A stretch of DNA of 64,000 nt. It comes from Engraulis encrasicolus. Taxonomy: Eukaryota; Chordata; Actinopteri; Clupeiformes; Engraulidae. Positions 58,558 to 64,000 of the stretch are shown piece after piece. Within the stretch, counting starts at the first letter, position 1. The number at the start of each line of letters is the position of its first letter. The notes under the pieces were generated by a model. It worked only from the letters and a program-made list of their open reading frames with translations. It ran no database searches and was not told the origin of the DNA. The translations under genes were made by a program, and so were the position numbers. The stretch spans positions 20,833,177-20,897,176 of the forward strand of contig NC_085869.1 of NCBI RefSeq assembly GCF_034702125.1. Reading direction: 5' to 3'.

Positions 58558-61379
58558 GTGAGTGACAGCTCTGCCCGCGCTATGTGGACGATTGTCATGA
58601 CACTTGACTTCAAAGCCGTCCTGTCAATATCTCTGTTGTCTGGCAGTGCAATACATTCAGTTCTCTGTATTTTCAATTCTTGCACTGCGTGGTGACCAAA
58701 ATTACAGACACAATTATTTGAGGAGGTGAAATTAGTTTTTCTTTTTCTGGAGTTTCATCCAAACAGTATTTTAGAAACATATTTCATAGCATACACATAG
58801 GAAGCACACATTCCGTTTTCTTGGGAAAAGTGAGTTTCCTTTCTTCGGCTTTTCAAACTACATTCACAGATCATTGTGCTACTTTTCAACCGGCAGTAAA
58901 GGACGCCTTTGAGAGGCAGCGCTGTTCTCTTCGCTCAGAACAGGTTCATTTGGTTATTTTTTGGATGGAACTCCGGTGTGCCATTTACATCGCTGTGAAA
59001 AGTGCAAATGAAAACAGCAAACCAGTTGATGTGTGGGCGCATAGAGGCACTGTTGAATGTAGGCTACAAAGAATGAGGCAGTGAGAAACGGTATCTATCA
59101 CACGTGTCCCACTACCAAAGCTGCTCGCTCGCCTCTTCCAACTGGAGCGTTATTATTCTCATCCCGTCCCTGGTGGGAGAAGGAATTTACCCTGACCAGA
59201 TTTTTTTCTGTCGCTTTTTAGGAGAACAATAAGTATTGCTGAACAAAATGTGTTTTGTTCAGGGAGATTTTCTGCTCCCATCGCTCAATCTGCCACACAT
59301 TGTTTCCAGATTGTGAAAGCCTGTGATATTATTTCCCCAAAAATATTTGGAGGTGTTTTTTTCCCTAGCTGGTATAGCTTTGAGATCTTCAGATAGGGTA
59401 ATAGCAAGTTGCCCTTGCATTGTTTTATCCATGCCCAAGTCATGTAAAGAGGATATGTCACAAGTCGTGGTTATTTGTGAAGCGACATTATTTTTCAGAA
59501 TTGACAGTCTGGAAACAGCCAGACAAATGAAATGCGGATATGGAATCCTACATCGAGTTCTGTATAATATGCGATAAGGGTCTAGCGAAATAAAAGGTTT
59601 GTTTTGAGTGCTGAAAAACTCAAATATCCACATGGTGGTAGTATGACACGGAGACCAGTGTCCTCCCGTTACGGTGGTCCTATAGCCTAATGGTTGCGCG
59701 GCACACGCAAACGTTTGACGAATACCCCCCTTTTAAATTTTAGGACACGTAGGAAATTCTTTAATGAACTATGTGTATTGATTTTTTTTAATGATACCAC
59801 ACAGTGCTGTATTTCCAATTCAATATCCAAGAAATGGCAAAGGCGACTGCTCAGTTTCATGGTGAATGTTTTAAACGTTTTCCCAAACTATTCTCGAGTT
59901 GTAATTACATGTACCTTATTTTCGTTGATGTTGACAATGATTGTTCTGAATAGGACTTAGGCGTTTTAGATTTGGACTTGTTCAGGCAGGGGGTGACTGT
60001 TTTTCCTCGGTGTTTCAATCTATTTGTTTTGTTTTTTTTGCGGTGTTATTTTTGATCTAACGACACGAACATGTCTGTCCATTGAGTCTAAGGGCTACTT
60101 ACGTGTGAATCACTTGATTTTGGTCTCTGTCGGTGTACGAAAGCATTCCCTCCGCTTGTATTTGGGTGCGCTTGCCAGAGCTGCGTGAGGCGCCGTGCGT
60201 AACGAGGTGCACTTGTGCCAAGAAGCGCCAGGACGGAGAAGTGCATATGCGACTAGCAGTTTGCCGTTGTTTGAAACTCTGTGCAGGTGTTCATTGTGCC
60301 CCCTATTTAGCATTAGGTATATTTAATTGATAGGCTGTTTGTTTGAGAATTAAATAGACAATACTCAAGCATTCTGGAAGGCATTAGATGTTGTATGTTA
60401 AGTGATTTTTGTCCTAACAAACGTTATTTTGTGTTGTCCTACATCATGGCGAGCGACAACAATGTGTTGTGAAGAAATAGGCCTGTAGGAGATGAAATTG
60501 TGTTGTATCTTGTACATTGTGTACTATAATCTACAGTACCTGTTAAACTGAATAATTTGATATACTTTCAGCCTGGTGGCAAAAGCTATGCATTTAAATG
60601 AGGCTACTAAATGACATCTTACTGTTCTTGCAGAAAACATTGATGGAAGACCAGTGAACACAAATATCACTGTGTTAATCCGCTTAAACTGGGATTAACT
60701 CCAGTCAGTGAGAGGAGAGATTTAGCGCCAAAGAAAATTAATCATCTGGCAATTAAACTGGCTTTCAATCTCATTTTCCTTTAGCTCTACACTGCCCTTT
60801 TCTCCTGTCCAAACAATTCAAAGATGAGTCTAGCTGCTGAGTGCGAGAGGAATGAGCATTGCCATTTATTGAGTCAACTCTGAGGGGCCATTTACGTTGG
60901 CCTAATGACTTAATGTTTTGTCCTGGGTGCATGGATGTCGTACAGGGGGTAAAGTGTGACTGAGTTACCAGGGCCTCCCATGTATAGAGGGGGCCCACAC
61001 AGTGACTGACTTATGTTGATATGTGGCCGAGGGGTCCATTGGAGCCGATTGTACATATAGGCCTAGCCAGGCTACGTCCTCCTCGTGATGGAACATCCTG
61101 AGAGTCGATGATAATCAGCCTACATAGGACCCACGATTTGCTGCTATGCACCTGCCTGGGTGCGAAGTGGTGCGAAGTGGTTTGGTTGGATGCAGTGGTG
61201 GGTCTGGGTTTGGTTGTAAGCAGTGGTACCCCTTGGTTGTAAGCAGGCCGTAGCACCAAATTCTGGGTCCTATATAGCCCCTTACCATTTTATGTTTATT
61301 TATGTTTTATTTTATTATTATTTTTACCTTATGTTTTATCTTAATGTTTTAAATGTTTTTTTTTTACTCTAATTCATTT

Positions 61380-61470
61380 CCCTGTTTTCCTTTCATTTAC
61401 ATTTGTTAACTTTGTGAAGCACATTGAGTTGCACCTGTGTATGAAATGCGCTATTTAATAAACTTGCCTT
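61380..61470 (+). mobile_element. 3' tail of an L2/CR1-type non-LTR element (tentative)
   Basis: GTGAAGCACATTGAGTTGCA followed by TGTATGAAATGCGCTATTTA and ATAAACTTGCCTTGCC resembles the common fish L2/HE1-type 3' end with short tandem units at the terminus (recalled). No coding part remains. Confidence 0.55.
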
Positions 61471-61485
61471 GCCTTACCAGACACC

Positions 61486-61625
61486 GTCCCCGCCACTGGG
61501 ACATTGTAATAGTCACTGAAAAAACGTAACTACCATAGTACTACACTACTATGACAGTGCACAGGGCCTTTACATTTGGTCTTTGCCATTCTGGTAACAG
61601 CTAATTCATTATAGGGCTAGTGTCT
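61486..61625 (-). repeat. Dispersed repeat (GTTACCAGAATGGCAA family), minus copy
   Basis: The reverse complement reads GTTACCAGAATGGCAAAGAC, AGGCCCTGTGCACTGTCATA, GTAGTACTATGGTAGTTACG, in the same order as the 29535 copy. Confidence 0.72.
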
Positions 61626-63069
61626 TTAGGATTAAGTTTAAAACCAGCTCTTATGGACTGCCTTATATGATAGGCCTACTCATGTAAAGGGAAGTCTGAC
61701 TACCTGTGGTTCCCCCCCTCATACATGCTGGGAGGCCAGATGACTCCCACCACCCCTCATTCGACACCCCACGTTGTAAGCATGTACCTTCAGGTAGGAA
61801 ACGCCACATCCTCTCAGTGGAGCGGTTGGGGTGGAGGGCACACACACGCAGACATGTTTTTTGCCTTTGTCAGCAGAGCCAGGCACTGTGGCGTGCTCCA
61901 ATGCAGTTGCTTGAGTACAGCCCGGATCAGTTTGGCTTTGCTTGCCTGCTGCTGGCTGGGGAAATGCATTTTATTGCTTTTGAGGTGGCTGCAGGGTACT
62001 TGGAATATCTCAGACTTCGTGAAACCACAAAACTCTTGTTCTAGTTTTGTCCTTTAACTTTCATGCTGTTTTGGTATGTCATTTTCATCAATTCCAGGTG
62101 ACAATGACTTTGACTAACCATAGTCTGCACAGTAGGTTACAGTACACAAAAAGAGTTTCAGGCTGTCTGGTTTATGCTATGAACTACCATGGACAGACAT
62201 ATTGATTATTTAGCTGGTTTTATAACCACATTTTGGTTGTCCTGCCTGTCCTGCCAGATATTTAGTGCTGGATTTGCTTTTAACTGAATCGTCTTTTCTT
62301 TTCTCCTTATGTTGGTTGGGATACACATACTATCAGCTATAACTGTATACCATCTTGAAAGATAATGTTTAGTCATCGTTGCAGACAGCATACAGTGGTG
62401 TGTAGGCTTCTTAGAAAGATATTCAATCCCTGGAGCGCACTTCTGAAGTTCACAGTCCATCTAAATGTTTACACACTTTGGCACAGACACTGAAGAAAGG
62501 CAACAAAGCAAAGCAATGGCCTCCATGATCTCCCCGTCTTCCGCTGCTTGTCTCTTTTCTCTGTTAGAAAAAAACATGAGGAGATGGTGTTACAGATGCC
62601 TGCTCACACGCGGCCACATTCATTTTGCTATAACATAGCCTGTGAAAGGCATGCTGTCCATGCTGCATCTGACACTGAAAATGGCATAGAACAATTTTTC
62701 GAAAGGACAAATAAACAATCTATCTATCTACTGAATGGAAGGAAAAGTAAGCTTTAATTCTCTCCAGTGCTTCCTCTCACTAGTTGGCGGGTTCAAGGCT
62801 TCACCAGTTATAAACAGCATGGGTAGAAAGGCCAGTTGGATGGATCCACATCGACTCCAAGCAGATGGATCAATCGACCTATCAATCTCTCAGACTTGAG
62901 TTGCTACTATCTATCCAATTCGGTTACATTGATTAATTCACTTTGTTCCACTGTGTTTCCTTCCCTTTCTAATCACACTGTTAGGCTGCTGACAGCCTTG
63001 ACCAGGCCCAGGATTAGATCATCTGCAAGGTCTCCCTTCTCAATACCTACGATATAATACGGACCCAAT

Positions 63070-63238
63070 TCGTTTTTTTTTTCTTTAAAGTATGTTTTGG
63101 GGGCTTTTTGGGCTTTTATTATGACAGGACGGTGTGAGAGAAGACAGGAAATGATCGGGAGAGAGAGATGGGGTAGGGCTGGGAAATGACCTCGGCCGGA
63201 CTCGAACCGGTGTCCCCATGGGCATGCAAGCCCAAATC

Positions 63239-63240
<2 letters not shown>
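63070..63240 (-). mobile_element. tRNA-derived SINE, minus strand
   Basis: The reverse complement carries B box GGTTCGAGTCC, then a CCCCATCTCTCTCTCCC body, ATTTCCTGTCTTCTC, GTCCTGTCATAATAAAAGCC and an A-rich tail, the same layout as the 17621 SINE. Its 5' head is replaced by or runs into the GT array at 63239-63272. Confidence 0.82.
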
Positions 63241-63271
<31 letters not shown>

Positions 63272-63272
63272 G
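63239..63272. repeat. (GT)n microsatellite
   Basis: Short GT run with one GTTT interruption, directly at the 5' edge of the minus-strand SINE. Confidence 0.93.
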
Positions 63273-64000
63273 GGGTGGGGGTGGGGGGGCTGGTGGTGCC
63301 CGGGTCTTACCCTGTGTCTTTCCCTGTGCCCGGGACAGCATACTCATTTGTCCCTCCTGTTTGTTGGTGGGCCCATGAAGTTGTGCGCAGTATTCGCTTG
63401 GCAAGATGATTATAGCTGAAAACCCATCATTACTCCTCTTTTGCGCTGTCTTAACCATTTACCAGTGGCAATCATTTCAGTGCTTTATTCATTTCAGGTG
63501 TGTTTGTTTGTGCTGTCAGGGAAAAAGAACTGAATGTCTTTGATAAGTAATGGAAAAGCACACTCTGTGGGATCCGCTCTATGTTAAGTGTTGTCGTTAA
63601 TTGCGGGGCTGTGTAATGTTTTCAAAAATAGTGTTATTCTGAGCAGTTCGCTTTCTGTTTAATGTCAATAGAAATGGCTGGTTGCATTTTGAGATATACT
63701 GTACGTCTCTACTCAGTGGTGATGTACTGCAGGATGGACGTCTCAAGAATGAGAAATAAGTGCATGTCAGTCAGTAGCCGTATGCCGGGAGCTATTGTTT
63801 TGCATTGAACTTCAATTTCACCTCTCCACATCAACATAATTCAAATCATTCCTCATGGTGACTCACAAATGCCATTCAAAGCAGCAGCACACTCGACTCG
63901 AGCAGCATGCGACTCGACTGCAAGAAAAGACGCAAGAACAAGTTTGAGTGCCTCTTTTGTGCTTCCCTCACAAGCCAGAGAGCTTGTCTGTCAGGCTGCA

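Larger units (their letters stand above)
58558..64000 (+). other. erbb4: erbb4 intron 1, 5' part
   Basis: No further exon was recognised. Holds a LINE-like 3' tail (61380-61470), a dispersed repeat (61486-61625), a SINE (63070-63240) and several non-repetitive stretches (about 58600-60300, 60560-60950, 62050-62760, 63400-64000). Short open frames have no family signature. The intron continues past the window. Confidence 0.6.

Overview
The window is vertebrate, almost certainly teleost, nuclear DNA. Coding exons are small and far apart, with GT..AG junctions. The rest is packed with long CA/GT, GA and tetra/pentanucleotide microsatellites, tRNA-derived SINEs and many short non-autonomous DNA transposons. 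There is no operon structure, no prokaryotic gene and no CRISPR array. Most long open frames are poly-(Thr-His) or poly-(Cys-Val) readings of CA/GT repeats and are not genes.

Two genes are recognised, both on the + strand. From 2612 to about 27075 lies most of ikzf2 (Helios), an Ikaros-family zinc-finger transcription factor. Six coding exons are visible (2612-2716, 8959-9162, 12432-12599, 19444-19578, 21078-21206, 22450-23252), all joined in phase 1. They encode the acidic N-terminal region, DNA-binding fingers 2-4, the linker exon, and the long last exon with the C-terminal dimerisation fingers. The start-codon exon lies upstream of the window, and I could not find the exon for finger 1. 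A 3' UTR of about 3.8 kb follows. At 58479-58557 is a signal-peptide exon that I read as exon 1 of erbb4. Its intron 1 runs off the right edge. Tandem ikzf2-erbb4 in the same orientation matches the vertebrate arrangement as I know it.

Layout: 1-2611 intron with GA and CTGTG arrays, a CpG-dense patch and a terminal-inverted-repeat (TIR) element; 2612-23252 ikzf2 exons and introns; 23253-27075 3' UTR; 27076-58478 intergenic, dominated by transposon relics (hAT elements with exact 8-bp target-site duplications (TSDs), a large palindromic MITE family, a GGTAACACTTT-ended family, a Tc1 relic, a hAT transposase relic, SINEs) and one promoter-like spot near 45.26-46.04 kb; 58479-64000 erbb4 exon 1 and intron 1.

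The most noteworthy observations are: (i) decayed tandem copies of the acceptor and first codons of the finger-2/3 exon, just upstream of the real one; (ii) the missing finger-1 exon; (iii) a (TG)n tract in place of a normal polypyrimidine tract at the last-exon acceptor; (iv) strong excess of the palindrome TAGGCCTA; (v) a ZNF143-type motif plus a YY1-type ATG in the gene desert. I saw no evidence for an entirely new biological system. All family assignments are by eye from remembered family features.
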